A DNA stretch of 64,000 nucleotides from Marinilabiliales bacterium (GTDB taxonomy: Bacteria > Bacteroidota > Bacteroidia > Bacteroidales > SZUA-534): positions 18,980-82,979 of the forward strand of contig DOTG01000013.1 of the NCBI GenBank assembly GCA_003512955.1, read 5' to 3'. The translations under genes and the position numbers were made by a program. Within the stretch, counting starts at the first letter, position 1; each line of letters starts with the position of its first letter. The notes below the pieces were generated by a model. That model made no database searches, was not told the origin of the DNA, and worked only from the letters and a program-made list of their open reading frames with translations. Of this stretch, positions 1-10,013 are shown piece by piece.

Positions 1-168
1 TTGTTTGGGGAAATGGTTTTTGAAGGCGACGATATTCAAAAAATAAAGTTGGTTACTCTGGATGGCGAACCATTGAAGACCGCATCTCATAAAAACCGGG
101 TGGTTGTAACTTACCCCCACAAGCATAAAACAGAAATGATGCTTACAGTGAAAATCAATCAGGAGTAA
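1..168 (+). CDS. C-terminal end of an unidentified protein (5' part outside window)
   Basis: An open frame enters from the left edge in frame 1 and ends at a TAA at 166-168, giving 55 residues. The visible part alternates charged and beta-branched residues (for example KIKLVTLDGEPL and NRVVVTYPHK), which suggests a C-terminal beta-sandwich module such as those ending many secreted glycoside hydrolases. It lies 21 bp in front of the GH94 gene on the same strand, so the two probably share a transcript and a substrate. The family cannot be named from this fragment. Confidence 0.6.
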   Translation: MFGEMVFEGDDIQKIKLVTLDGEPLKTASHKNRVVVTYPHKHKTEMMLTVKINQE

Positions 169-189
169 AATTAAAATCAATATCCGTTT

Positions 190-3100
190 ATGATAAATAT
201 CAAAAATCCCTCAGGCCTGGCTTTCGATTTCCTTGACAATGGATCGGTTCAACAGATAGTTGCCGACCCAATAAGGATAAGCTTAAAACCTGCCACGGCT
301 TATTCAAAATCGGGAGCAAATCTTTTTCTAAGAAAAAGAACAAAAACAATTGAGTTCAAAGCTTTACTGGGGCCCGGAAGCAACAGTGTTTTTCAATTAA
401 CGAAGGATATGCTGGTTGCTAAAGGTAGCTGGGACGGGCTCGAATACACTTGCACGCTTCAATTATCGGATAAAAGCCTTAGCTGGCAATGGAAAATTGA
501 GGTGGAAAACCCAACGGCTGAACAGGCCGAACTTGATGTTATCTATGTGCAGGACATCGGATTAAAACCTGCCACCAGTGGTTTGGTAAACGAATATTAT
601 GTGAGTCAGTATCTGGAGCGGATGGTTTTTGACGATACAACCTTCGGCTCAGTTATTTGCTGCCGTCAAAATATGAAAGAACCGGTGGGCAACCCTTGGT
701 TAATGCTAGCTTGCAAAAACAAAGCAATAGCCGGAAGTACCGATGGTATGCAGTTTTATGGAAAAACCTACCGCGAAACCGGGATGCCCGAAGGGTTGCT
801 TGCTGAGAACCTGGGCGGTAATTACGCCGGAGAATCATCGGTGGTGGCACTTCAGGAAACCCCCTTTTTGCTTTCTGCCGGAAGCCACCATACCAGTATC
901 TTTGCAGCCACCTACATGGCTGACCATCCAAAGGCCTCATCTATTGATGACTTAACCCAATTGGAATCACTTTTTCGGGAATTTGAACCCGGAACCAGTT
1001 CAACGGGACTAATAAATGCGAAAGTTTCAGGGAAAAATCTATTTAACACCACTCCTTTTTTACCCATTGACAATTTGACCGAAGCGGAACTTGACCAGTA
1101 TTTTGGCCGCGAAAAAAGGTTTGCTGAAACGGAGAACGGCCAATTGCTCTCCTTTTTTTGCCAACAGAACAACCACGTAGTGTTAAGGGCCAAGGAAATA
1201 TTAGCCGACCGTCCGCATGGGCATATCATGCAGGCACAAGCCGGTTTTGCTCCTGACGAAGCCATTGTTTCAACCACTTCGTTTGCCTTTGGGGTATTCA
1301 ATTCGCATATTTCGCAAGGCAATACCAATTTCAATGTATTGCTTTCGGTTTGTACCAGCCAGTTCAATCAATCGCCTGAATCGGGACAACGGATTTTTGT
1401 TGAAATAGATGGAAAACCCTACCTGTTAGGAGTTCCATCAGCCTTCGAAATGGGATTGAACCATTGCCGATGGATTTATAAATCGGGAAACCATTGCTTT
1501 CAGGTTCGTTCCTGGACCTCCAAATCGGCACCTTCGGTAAACATGGATTTCAAGGTACTGACCGGAAAAAAGGTGAAACTGCTCCTTACACACGATTTTG
1601 ATGAACTGAACAATTGGAAAATTTCGAAAGGTGAAGTTTCCCATGAATTTATAGCCATCCCTAAAACAGGAAGCATGATTCATGAAAAATTCCCAAAAGC
1701 ACAATTCCGGTTTTTGGTTAACAGCACACACATCAATTACAGTTCACATGCCAATGAATTGCCCCAATTTGGCAATCTTTCAACTATAAAAAGCCCATTA
1801 TTTTCCCTTAAAGTGGAAGAAACTACAGCCTTTTCGCTGAGTATTATTGGTGAGGTCAACTCTAGAATCAGATTCTCAAAGATTGAAAATATTGATCAAA
1901 ATTGGCTTTCCGAGAACCAAGCGGCTCAATTGGTTTGGCAGAATCTCAGTTTAAATCTGGCGCTTAAAAGCAACCAAAAAGATGTAACTGCCATTCAGGA
2001 AATCCTCCCCTGGTACGGAATGAATGCCCTTACCCATTTTTTAACTCCTTACGGATTGGAACAATTCAGTGGTGCCGCCTGGGGAACACGCGATGTTTCG
2101 CAGGGACCGATTGATTTGTTGCTGACCATGGAAAAATACGAGGATGTTAAACAGATTTTTAAAACTATCTTTTCGAATCAAAACACCGATGGTAGCTGGC
2201 CGCAATGGTGGATGTTCGACAGTTATTCAAAAATCAGGGCGCACGACTCACACGGCGATGTATTTTATTGGGTAATTATTGCCCTGAGCGATTATATAAA
2301 AGTTACCGGCGATGTGGCCATTTTAAATGAAATGGTACCCTATTTCAATCAAAATGATGGAACACCGGTTGAACTCAAACCAATCAGCGAACACATCGAA
2401 CGGCTGATTCAAATGATTGTAAATTCGTTCATCACGGGTACAGCATTGGTTCCATTTGGGGGTGGCGACTGGAACGATTCCCTACAGCCTGTGAGCAAAG
2501 AATTGGCCGAACGCATGATTTCGAGCTGGACGGTGGAGATGAATTATCAGGCTTTCAGGCAATACAGCCAAGTTTACGAAAAAACCGATGCCACAAAAGC
2601 CAAAGAATTAAAAGATATTTGTGAACGAATAAAATCCGATTTCAACAAATACCTGGTTAAAGATGGAATTGTTGCAGGTTATGGCTTGGTTGAAGATGAT
2701 AAAAGTATTTCGGTACTTCTTCATCCTACAGATACCAAAACAGGCATCCGTTATAGTATTCTCCCAATGAACCGTGGAATTATTAGCGAAATTTTCACCA
2801 AAGAGCAGGCAGAATCTCACCAGTCCATCATCAATAAATACATGAAAGGGCCTGATGGTGCACGTTTAATGGACCACCCGCTCAAATACAAAGGTGGTAT
2901 CCAGTCCATTTTTCAACGGGCAGAAAGCAGCACCTTTTTTGGCCGCGAAATCGGTTTAATGTACATTCATGAACACATCCGATATGCCGAATCGCAAGCC
3001 CGTATCGGTAATGCCGAGGCCTTTGTTAAAGCCATTCGTCAGGCTATTCCGGTTGCATACCGCGAAGTGGTTCCTAGTGGAGATATCCGTCAGGCAAACT

Positions 3101-3537
3101 GCTACTACAGCAGTTCCGATGTTACCTTTAAAAGCCGGTACGAAGCCGATGAACGCTACGATGAGATTAATACAGGAACATTGACTTTAAAAGGCGGCTG
3201 GCGTGTTTATAGCAGTGGCCCTGGCATTTATGTGAGCATGATTGTTTCCAGGTTACTCGGTTTAAGGGTCGAATTCGGAAATGTCATCCTCGATCCGGTA
3301 ATTCCCAAGTCTATGGATGAACTTGCTGCCTCACTGGATTTTATGGGGCATAAATTAACATTCAATTATAAGTTAAAAGAAAGCAATTTCAGTCCCAAAT
3401 CCATTTCAGTAAATGGAAAAACAGTATCATTTCTTCATCAGGAAAATAAGTATCGGCAAGGAGGGGCTGTAATTCCTATGGATCAATTTTTATCTTTGCT
3501 AAATCGCCCCGAAAATATGGTGGAGGTAATTATGTAA
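190..3537 (+). CDS. GH94 family glycoside phosphorylase, probable 1,2-beta-oligoglucan phosphorylase
   Basis: A 1115-residue protein with no signal peptide, as expected for a cytoplasmic phosphorylase that splits a beta-glucoside with phosphate to give alpha-glucose 1-phosphate. Residues 1-300 look like an N-terminal beta-sandwich. The C-terminal half has the GH94 (alpha/alpha)6 barrel features: PWYGMNALTHFLTPYG, then GTRDVSQGP and DGSWPQWWMFD. GGGDWNDSL carries the DWND motif (residues 760-763) that holds the general acid in GH94 enzymes. The length is far above cellobiose phosphorylases (about 800) and near 1,2-beta-oligoglucan phosphorylases (about 1,110, from memory), so sophorooligosaccharides are the likeliest substrate; that is inference. 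The GH3 gene starts 63 bp downstream. No Shine-Dalgarno is visible, as is usual for this phylum. Confidence 0.85.
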   Translation: MINIKNPSGLAFDFLDNGSVQQIVADPIRISLKPATAYSKSGANLFLRKRTKTIEFKALLGPGSNSVFQLTKDMLVAKGSWDGLEYTCTLQLSDKSLSWQWKIEVENPTAEQAELDVIYVQDIGLKPATSGLVNEYYVSQYLERMVFDDTTFGSVICCRQNMKEPVGNPWLMLACKNKAIAGSTDGMQFYGKTYRETGMPEGLLAENLGGNYAGESSVVALQETPFLLSAGSHHTSIFAATYMADHPKASSIDDLTQLESLFREFEPGTSSTGLINAKVSGKNLFNTTPFLPIDNLTEAELDQYFGREKRFAETENGQLLSFFCQQNNHVVLRAKEILADRPHGHIMQAQAGFAPDEAIVSTTSFAFGVFNSHISQGNTNFNVLLSVCTSQFNQSPESGQRIFVEIDGKPYLLGVPSAFEMGLNHCRWIYKSGNHCFQVRSWTSKSAPSVNMDFKVLTGKKVKLLLTHDFDELNNWKISKGEVSHEFIAIPKTGSMIHEKFPKAQFRFLVNSTHINYSSHANELPQFGNLSTIKSPLFSLKVEETTAFSLSIIGEVNSRIRFSKIENIDQNWLSENQAAQLVWQNLSLNLALKSNQKDVTAIQEILPWYGMNALTHFLTPYGLEQFSGAAWGTRDVSQGPIDLLLTMEKYEDVKQIFKTIFSNQNTDGSWPQWWMFDSYSKIRAHDSHGDVFYWVIIALSDYIKVTGDVAILNEMVPYFNQNDGTPVELKPISEHIERLIQMIVNSFITGTALVPFGGGDWNDSLQPVSKELAERMISSWTVEMNYQAFRQYSQVYEKTDATKAKELKDICERIKSDFNKYLVKDGIVAGYGLVEDDKSISVLLHPTDTKTGIRYSILPMNRGIISEIFTKEQAESHQSIINKYMKGPDGARLMDHPLKYKGGIQSIFQRAESSTFFGREIGLMYIHEHIRYAESQARIGNAEAFVKAIRQAIPVAYREVVPSGDIRQANCYYSSSDVTFKSRYEADERYDEINTGTLTLKGGWRVYSSGPGIYVSMIVSRLLGLRVEFGNVILDPVIPKSMDELAASLDFMGHKLTFNYKLKESNFSPKSISVNGKTVSFLHQENKYRQGGAVIPMDQFLSLLNRPENMVEVIM

Positions 3538-3600
3538 TAGCAAAAAATATTGTTTTCAGTCGGGAAAATTAAAAAAACAAACAGTAACGCTTTTAAAATC

Positions 3601-5850
3601 ATGAAGAAACATAGTGCTCTTTTTATAACTGCCATCGCCCTTTTCATTCTTTTTGGCGGTTGCAATACAGAACAGAACCAAGAAATAGGAACCAGTGAGT
3701 ATCAACAAAAAGTTGATTCTTTGATAAAAATTATGACCCTTGATGAAAAAATTGGACAGCTTAATTTATTAGCCAGTGGCTGGGATGTTACCGGTCCGGT
3801 GATGGATCCAAACTATAAGCAGCTAATAAAACAAGGTAATGCCGGAGCTGTTTTTAACGCGTATGGTGTCGATTATGTGACCGAACTGCAACGTTTGGCC
3901 GTTGAAGAAACCCGGCTGGGAATCCCTTTATTGTTTGGATACGACGTGATTCATGGTTATAAAACCATTTTTCCTATCCCCTTGGCGCAATCGTGCAGTT
4001 GGGATTTAGAAATGATTGAACACTCCGACCGTATTGCTGCCACCGAAGCCACAGCCGAAGGCATCAACTGGGTATTTGCCCCCATGGTCGATATTTCGCG
4101 CGACCCACGTTGGGGAAGGGTTTCCGAAGGAGCCGGTGAAGATACCTGGCTGGGTAGCAAAATTGCTGCTGCACGAGTAAACGGGTTTCAGGGAAACAAC
4201 CTTGCCGATGAACAGACCTTGCTTGCCACCATGAAACATTTTGCTGCTTATGGTGCACCACAAGCCGGACGCGATTATCACACGGTGGACATATCGGAAC
4301 GGAGCCTCCTGGAATATTATTTGCCCCCTTTTAAAGCCTGTGTAGATGCAGGAGTTGCATCGGTCATGACTTCGTTCAACGAAATTTCAGGTGTCCCCTC
4401 TTCATCAAACCATTGGCTTTACACCGAACTGCTTCGCAATACCTGGGGTTTCAAGGGTTTTGTAGTTACCGATTACACCTCAATTTACGAACTGATTCCT
4501 CATGGGGTAGCCCAAGATTCTGCCCATGCCGGAGAACTTGCTCTAAAAGCAGGGATTCAGTTAGATATGCAAAGTTCCATATTTATCAAAAACCTGAAAA
4601 ATTTGGTGAAAAGTGGAAAGATTTCTGAAAAATTGATTGACAAAGCGGTATCTGATATTTTATTGGCTAAGTACAAACTTGGCTTGTTCGACGATCCTTA
4701 CCGGTATTGTAATAAAACCAGAGAAGGTAATGAGATTATGACTCAAGCTTCAAAAGATTTTGCCCGTCAATTTGTAACTAAAAGTTGCGTGCTTCTAAAA
4801 AACGAAAATCAAACGCTGCCAATTCCCGAAACTGTAAAAAAAATAGCCTTAATCGGTCCTTTAGGCAATGCAGCCGAAGACATGCTGGGTAATTGGTCGG
4901 CCGCCGGTTGGGCCCAATATTGCGTAACTCTTTTCGATGGGCTTAAAGCAGAAGCCGTGGATAAAAATATTCAGATTCATTATGAAAAAGGATGTGAAAT
5001 AGTTGGACTTTCCACATCGGGGTTCGATGCTGCTATAAAAGCAGCTAAAAATGCTGACTTTGTAATACTTGCATTAGGTGAGGACAGGAATATGTCGGGC
5101 GAAGCCGCCAGCCGTACCAATCTCAATTTGCCTGGTGTACAAATGCAACTAGCTGAAAAAATCATCGAAATTGGAAAACCAACAGCCGTGGTGCTTTTCA
5201 ACGGGCGGCCTTTAACAATTCCTGAACTTGACCAGAAAGCTCCTGCCATTCTGGAAGCCTGGTTTGGCGGTATTCAATCGGGAAGCGGTATTGCCGATTT
5301 ATTGTTCGGGAAAGCCCTCCCATCAGGCAAATTAACCATGACATTTCCACATAACGTGGGGCAGATACCCATCCATTACAACATGAAGAATAATGGGAGG
5401 CCCGTGGATCCAACAAACCCAGAGTATCGCTTCCGTTCAAAATATCTGGACAGCCCCAACCAGCCTTTGTACCCTTTTGGTTATGGTTTAAGTTATACAA
5501 ACTTCTCGTATAGCAACCTTAAAATCAGTTCGCCTGAGATTCGGGCTACCGATACCTTAACCATTCAGGTTACTGTCTCGAACACGGGAAAGTCCGATGG
5601 TGAAGAAATTGTCCAATTATACATCCGCGATTTGGTTGGAAGTGTTACCCGGCCGATAAATGAGTTAAAAGGATTTTCCAAAGTGTTTTTAAAACAGGGG
5701 GAAACGCGTGATGTAATTTTTAAAATTACTGCCAACGATTTAAAGTTCTTTAACCTTGATATGGAATATACCTATGAACCTGGAAAGTTTGACTTGATGG
5801 TTGGGCCAAATTCGGCCTCTGGATTAAAAGATAGTTTTTCATTGAGATAA
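3601..5850 (+). CDS. GH3 family beta-glucosidase, lipoprotein
   Basis: A GH3 exo-beta-glucosidase of 749 residues. The frame is open from a TTG at 3550, but the ATG at 3601 places a lipoprotein signal at the N-terminus (MKKHSALFI... ending in the lipobox FGGC), so 3601 is chosen. The TIM-barrel domain shows GYDVIHGYKTIFPIPLAQ, KHFAAYG and the nucleophile motif GFVVTDYTS with Asp291. The alpha/beta sandwich domain has GEAASR with the likely acid/base Glu501. A fibronectin III-like domain closes the protein (YPFGYGLSYT, then EIVQLYIRD). It should act in the periplasm or at the outer membrane, releasing glucose from oligosaccharides and complementing the GH94 enzyme. A Bacteroides GH3 from a beta-1,2-glucan locus has this architecture, but the linkage is not provable from sequence. 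Confidence 0.9.
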   Translation: MKKHSALFITAIALFILFGGCNTEQNQEIGTSEYQQKVDSLIKIMTLDEKIGQLNLLASGWDVTGPVMDPNYKQLIKQGNAGAVFNAYGVDYVTELQRLAVEETRLGIPLLFGYDVIHGYKTIFPIPLAQSCSWDLEMIEHSDRIAATEATAEGINWVFAPMVDISRDPRWGRVSEGAGEDTWLGSKIAAARVNGFQGNNLADEQTLLATMKHFAAYGAPQAGRDYHTVDISERSLLEYYLPPFKACVDAGVASVMTSFNEISGVPSSSNHWLYTELLRNTWGFKGFVVTDYTSIYELIPHGVAQDSAHAGELALKAGIQLDMQSSIFIKNLKNLVKSGKISEKLIDKAVSDILLAKYKLGLFDDPYRYCNKTREGNEIMTQASKDFARQFVTKSCVLLKNENQTLPIPETVKKIALIGPLGNAAEDMLGNWSAAGWAQYCVTLFDGLKAEAVDKNIQIHYEKGCEIVGLSTSGFDAAIKAAKNADFVILALGEDRNMSGEAASRTNLNLPGVQMQLAEKIIEIGKPTAVVLFNGRPLTIPELDQKAPAILEAWFGGIQSGSGIADLLFGKALPSGKLTMTFPHNVGQIPIHYNMKNNGRPVDPTNPEYRFRSKYLDSPNQPLYPFGYGLSYTNFSYSNLKISSPEIRATDTLTIQVTVSNTGKSDGEEIVQLYIRDLVGSVTRPINELKGFSKVFLKQGETRDVIFKITANDLKFFNLDMEYTYEPGKFDLMVGPNSASGLKDSFSLR

Positions 5851-5871
5851 TAAATTAGGTTAAATGCGTTC

Positions 5872-5906
5872 AAAAACGGGTGCATCAAAACAATGCATCC
5901 GTTTTT
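5872..5906 (+). terminator. Rho-independent terminator after the GH3 gene
   Basis: A 14-bp stem (5872-5885 with 5893-5906, one G.T wobble) and a 7-nt loop end in five T. It lies 21 bp after the GH3 stop and separates the glycoside hydrolase operon from the regulator gene. Confidence 0.8.
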
Positions 5907-5944
5907 AGTATTTCGAATGACCGATATGGAGTTTTGTAAAAATA

Positions 5945-5979
5945 TCAGACATATAAATTGATAATAATCAATTATCTGA
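5945..5979. repeat. Inverted repeat upstream of the propeller/HTH regulator
   Basis: AATTGAT (5956-5962) and ATCAATT (5967-5973) are separated by 4 nt, with a further TCAGA/TCTGA pair outside them. It sits about 84 bp before the regulator start, has no T tract, and could be an operator. The function is unknown. Confidence 0.35.
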
Positions 5980-6062
5980 CCTAAATTTCATTGAGAATTT
6001 GTTTCCAATTCTTTAAAATCCATTTCTTTTGTTTAATTTCATTTTTCAAACTTAAATGACGG

Positions 6063-8846
6063 ATGTACCTCCACTTTCAGAAATCAATACTTAACCTGCT
6101 ATTTTTTGCTGCCCTTTGTCTTTCCTCCTCAGTTTTTGGGCAAGAAGATAAAATCATAAACTACCTTCAAAACGAATTTAAGGTAAACCAACAGATCTGG
6201 GGAATTCATTCCAACCCTAAAAATGACATGGTTTATTATGCCACCAACATAGGGTTACTCGAATTCGACGGGCTATCGTTCCAAATCTGGGAAAACCCGG
6301 CACAAAAGATGATCCGCTCGGTCATGGTCGATTCGTCAGGGTTGATATTTACCGGCGGGTTTGAATCGTTTGGGTTCTGGCAAAAAGACAATCTCTGCCA
6401 CTTGAAATATCATCCGTTGACGGATTCATTTCCAATAAATAAGAATGATGAAATCTGGAAAATCTATTTCCTAAACGGGGCGGTTTATTTTCAATCATTT
6501 ACAGCAATTTACAAATACGATTATAAAAAAATTACCACCTTTCCTTCTCCGGAATTCATGTTGTTCATGTTCCAGATAAGGAACCAATTGATTGTTCAGG
6601 TACTCGACAAAGGGCTTTATACCTTCAAAAACGATGTGCTAAAATTTATTCCCGGAAGTGAGCAGTTTAGTCAAAAAAAGGTACATTCCATTATTCCCTA
6701 TATCAACAACCAGATGCTTATCTGTACCGAAAAAAATGGAATCTATCTTAAACATGATTCCGGTTTCGCCTATTGGAATTCAGCAGCTTCCGAATATCTG
6801 AAATTGCAAAATTGCAATGCAGCCGCCGCAATTGGCGATTCGGTATTCGCCTTTGGAACCATCCTCGATGGAATTATTTTAACCGACCATCTTGGGAAAA
6901 TCGAGGAGCGCTATAATTATGGCAACGGACTCAATAACAATACGGTGCTGTCGTTTTTTGTCACTCAAAAACAAGGCCTTTGGGTAGGCCTCGATGAGGG
7001 GATCAACTTCATTAATCAGGGATCAAAAGTTTCCTATTTCACAACAGCAAACGGGAGCCTGGGCTCAATTTATACCATCCTTATTGATGAAAACACCCTC
7101 TATATGGGCTCCAATCATGGATTATTCCAAACACAACTTAACCTTTCCGATAACAACCTGCATTTTCAACGGTTATCATTAGTCCCAAACAGCCAAGGCC
7201 AGGTCTGGACTTTGGGTAACTTCGACCATCAAATTATTTGCGGTCACAACGAAGGTACATTTCAGGTCAAGGGACAGCAATTCACAAAAATTTCATCAAT
7301 AACTGGTGGATGGGTCATTAAAGCATTCGAAGACAAACTTATCGAAGGAACCTACACTGGATTGGTCACCTTGGAAAAAGATCCTGCGGGCAATTGGAGC
7401 TTATCAAAACGGATTGAAGGATATTATGAACCTACCCGCCATCTGGAAGTCGATTATCTGGGTTATATCTGGGTTTCGCACCCGCAAAAAGGCATCTTCA
7501 GGTTGCAGCCCAATGAGTCCATGGATACAATTACCGGCATCATCCCTTTTACCGATCTGAAAAAGTCAATTGGATTAATGGATGTTTACAAATTGAACAA
7601 CCGTGTAGTTTTTTCCACCGGAAAAGAGTTTTATACGTACGACTATGTCAATGCCGCCATGGTTCCATTTACTGCCCTCAACAATGCTTTAGGTGAATAC
7701 CGGCAAGCATCGCAGATTATTCCTAACGAAAAGAACCAATATTGGTTTATCTACAAAAATAAACTAGCTCTATTTCGTATTTCCATTGAATTTGAGCCCA
7801 CAAAAATTTGTGAATATTTAATTACCGATGCCAATATGCCTGGTCAGGATCTGACCATTTTATCATTGAAAAACAGCAATTTTATTGTATCGAACCGGAA
7901 TGGGTTGGCTCTGCTACGGAACGATGTCCCGGATCCAGCACAGTTGAGGCCATCCATGTATGTAAAAAGCATCTTCTTTCAAGGTAAAAATAAGAACATT
8001 ACCATTTGTCCAAATCAAGCTCAACTTGAAGTCCCGCATTACGTAAATAATGTTCAATTTAGTTTTGCCGATCCTGATGCCATCAACCTTACTACCGGTA
8101 ATTACCTCTACCGGATTATCGAAATTGAAGATTATTGGAACAGTACCCAAAATCCGGTTATCCAATACTATCACCTGAATCCAGGTACATATCACCTCCA
8201 AATGGCCTCCGATTCCAATACAAAATTTATTGAGACGGAATTTACCATTCTGCCTCCCTGGTATCTAAACAAATGGGCTTTTATAACCTATTTTTTAATC
8301 ATACTGGCAATTGCTTATCTTTTGGTTAGGTATTTTAAAACCAAACTTCAAAAACAACGGAAATTACTTGAGTTTGAGATAAAACAGACCTCTCTTGAAA
8401 ACCGTTTGCAAAATACCAACGTAGAGCTTATGCTCACTTTAAGGTACTTGATTCAAAAAAATGAATCGCTCCAGAATTTACGGGGCGAACTCGATGCCAT
8501 TAAAGGTGAACCCGGAAGTGTACCTACAAAGTTTATAAAAAAACTAGACATCCATATCACCCAAGGACTGGAACTGCAAACAAAAGAATGGAAGATGGCC
8601 TTGCACAACTTGAAACTTTCTCAAGAGGGCTATTTCAAGATGCTCAAAGAAAAATACCCTAAACTGACCAATAACGACATCCGACTCTGCTCCTACCTGC
8701 GGATGAATTTCAGCTCGAAAGAAATTGCCCAACTGCTAAATATTTCAACCCGTGCCGTAGAGATTAGCCGTTACCGGTTGCGCAAAAAACTGAACCTCGA
8801 CCACGATAAAAGCCTGACTGACTTCCTGATTCAGGATGAAATATAA
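6063..8846 (+). CDS. Membrane regulator: beta-propeller sensor, Y_Y_Y domain, LuxR-type HTH
   Basis: A 927-residue one-protein sensor and regulator. A signal peptide (about 1-26, cleaved before GQED) leads to a long region of propeller-type repeats, seen in segments such as GLWVGLDEGINFI and NTLYMGSNHGLFQT. A Y_Y_Y-like Ig domain (LYRIIEIEDYW, LNPGTYHLQM) follows, then one membrane helix (about 738-757), a cytoplasmic coiled coil, and a GerE/LuxR-type helix-turn-helix at 864-927 (SSKEIAQLLNISTRAVEISR). No histidine kinase or receiver domain is present, so this is a hybrid-sensor relative that has kept only an output HTH. Such proteins often sit beside carbohydrate genes in Bacteroidota, and control of the upstream GH94/GH3 genes is plausible but unproven. 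Confidence 0.85.
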   Translation: MYLHFQKSILNLLFFAALCLSSSVFGQEDKIINYLQNEFKVNQQIWGIHSNPKNDMVYYATNIGLLEFDGLSFQIWENPAQKMIRSVMVDSSGLIFTGGFESFGFWQKDNLCHLKYHPLTDSFPINKNDEIWKIYFLNGAVYFQSFTAIYKYDYKKITTFPSPEFMLFMFQIRNQLIVQVLDKGLYTFKNDVLKFIPGSEQFSQKKVHSIIPYINNQMLICTEKNGIYLKHDSGFAYWNSAASEYLKLQNCNAAAAIGDSVFAFGTILDGIILTDHLGKIEERYNYGNGLNNNTVLSFFVTQKQGLWVGLDEGINFINQGSKVSYFTTANGSLGSIYTILIDENTLYMGSNHGLFQTQLNLSDNNLHFQRLSLVPNSQGQVWTLGNFDHQIICGHNEGTFQVKGQQFTKISSITGGWVIKAFEDKLIEGTYTGLVTLEKDPAGNWSLSKRIEGYYEPTRHLEVDYLGYIWVSHPQKGIFRLQPNESMDTITGIIPFTDLKKSIGLMDVYKLNNRVVFSTGKEFYTYDYVNAAMVPFTALNNALGEYRQASQIIPNEKNQYWFIYKNKLALFRISIEFEPTKICEYLITDANMPGQDLTILSLKNSNFIVSNRNGLALLRNDVPDPAQLRPSMYVKSIFFQGKNKNITICPNQAQLEVPHYVNNVQFSFADPDAINLTTGNYLYRIIEIEDYWNSTQNPVIQYYHLNPGTYHLQMASDSNTKFIETEFTILPPWYLNKWAFITYFLIILAIAYLLVRYFKTKLQKQRKLLEFEIKQTSLENRLQNTNVELMLTLRYLIQKNESLQNLRGELDAIKGEPGSVPTKFIKKLDIHITQGLELQTKEWKMALHNLKLSQEGYFKMLKEKYPKLTNNDIRLCSYLRMNFSSKEIAQLLNISTRAVEISRYRLRKKLNLDHDKSLTDFLIQDEI

Positions 8847-8951
8847 CTTGGTTTTTCATTACATTTTGTTGAAATATCATTAACATTGTAGTTCGGATAC
8901 CAATAAGTTAAACCCAAACGTTATTCATTACAAATTATTAAACCTCAAATT

Positions 8952-9803
8952 ATGAAAAATCTAGGAATCATCGTAGCAGCATCATTTTTGTTTGCTATGT
9001 GCACAGGAAATCAAAAAGTTGAAGAAGCCCAGATGCGGACCGATAGCTTACAGCGAGTGGTTATGCAAAAGGATTCGGCCATTTACGCCGTCATGGGTAC
9101 CTTCCTCGAAATTGAAAACAACTTGGATGATATCAAGGCCAAAGAAAACCTGATTACTATGACCGTCAAAGACGTTGAAGACCAACGCTCACGCGAAGAA
9201 AAAATCAACGACGATATCAATGCCATCTATGATTTGATGCAAAAAAATAAAGAGAAGGTCAACAAATTAGAGAAACAATTGAAAAATGCCCATATCAAAA
9301 ACAAAGAATTGGGTAAAACCATTCAGGCATTACAAGATAAACTGGCCGAAAAAAATGCGGAGATTGTTCAGTTGCGTCAGCAGCTCCTTGACATGAACCT
9401 CAAAATTGATGAACTTACTTACACATTGGATACCTTAAAATTTGACAATCAGGTAAAGACTGAAATCATTAAAGCACAGGACGAGAGCTTGAATACCGCC
9501 TATTTCTTAATTGGGACTGAAAAAGAACTGAAAGAAAAACACATTCTCGATAAAAAAGGCGGTTTCATTGGAATTGGCGGCGGCAAAAACCTTAACAAAG
9601 ATTTCGATAAAGAACTCTTTAATGCCATAGATATCCGCAACAAAACATCATTCGAAATCAAATCGAAAAAGATGAGAATCATCACTACGCACCCAACAGC
9701 ATCCTATCAAATATATGGCGAAAAACCGATAGATAGCCTGGTAGTTAAAGAACCGTTGGAGTTCTGGAGTGTATCAAAATATCTTGTAATTGTTGTGAAT
9801 TAA
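8952..9803 (+). CDS. Coiled-coil lipoprotein of unknown function
   Basis: 283 residues. The N-terminus is a lipoprotein signal with the lipobox FAMC (Cys17). Residues about 25-175 are almost entirely heptad-rich coiled coil (for example EKQLKNAHIKNKELGKTIQAL). A compact C-terminal domain contains GGFIGIGGGKNL and ends in a hydrophobic beta-like stretch. A periplasmic or surface-anchored scaffold is likely. The gene is a single unit: 105 bp follow the regulator gene and a strong terminator follows the stop. I do not recognise a named family. Confidence 0.75.
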   Translation: MKNLGIIVAASFLFAMCTGNQKVEEAQMRTDSLQRVVMQKDSAIYAVMGTFLEIENNLDDIKAKENLITMTVKDVEDQRSREEKINDDINAIYDLMQKNKEKVNKLEKQLKNAHIKNKELGKTIQALQDKLAEKNAEIVQLRQQLLDMNLKIDELTYTLDTLKFDNQVKTEIIKAQDESLNTAYFLIGTEKELKEKHILDKKGGFIGIGGGKNLNKDFDKELFNAIDIRNKTSFEIKSKKMRIITTHPTASYQIYGEKPIDSLVVKEPLEFWSVSKYLVIVVN

Positions 9804-9821
9804 TTTTGCTCAATAACCTAT

Positions 9822-9872
9822 AAAGGTGGCCTCTGAAAAAAAAATATTTTCAGAGGCCACCTTTATTTTTTT
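9822..9872 (+). terminator. Strong Rho-independent terminator after the coiled-coil lipoprotein gene
   Basis: Perfect 18-bp arms (9822-9839 and 9847-9864) flank a 7-nt A/T loop and are followed by ATTTTTTT. It begins 18 bp after the stop codon. Confidence 0.9.
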
Positions 9873-10013
9873 AAGTGTGCAAACCACACCCACCATTGGA
9901 ATCGGGCGAACCGCGACAATTATTTTTATCGTAAAACCACGATTTGTTTGAATTTTTCCAAAAACTGAACTAATTTCGGGAGGGTTTAACACAATTTATT
10001 AAGAAAACGGAAA

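Noticed and set aside
912..1367. 151-codon minus-strand ORF inside the GH94 gene
   Set aside because: It is the antisense shadow of a clearly conserved GH94 frame; the translation has no family features.
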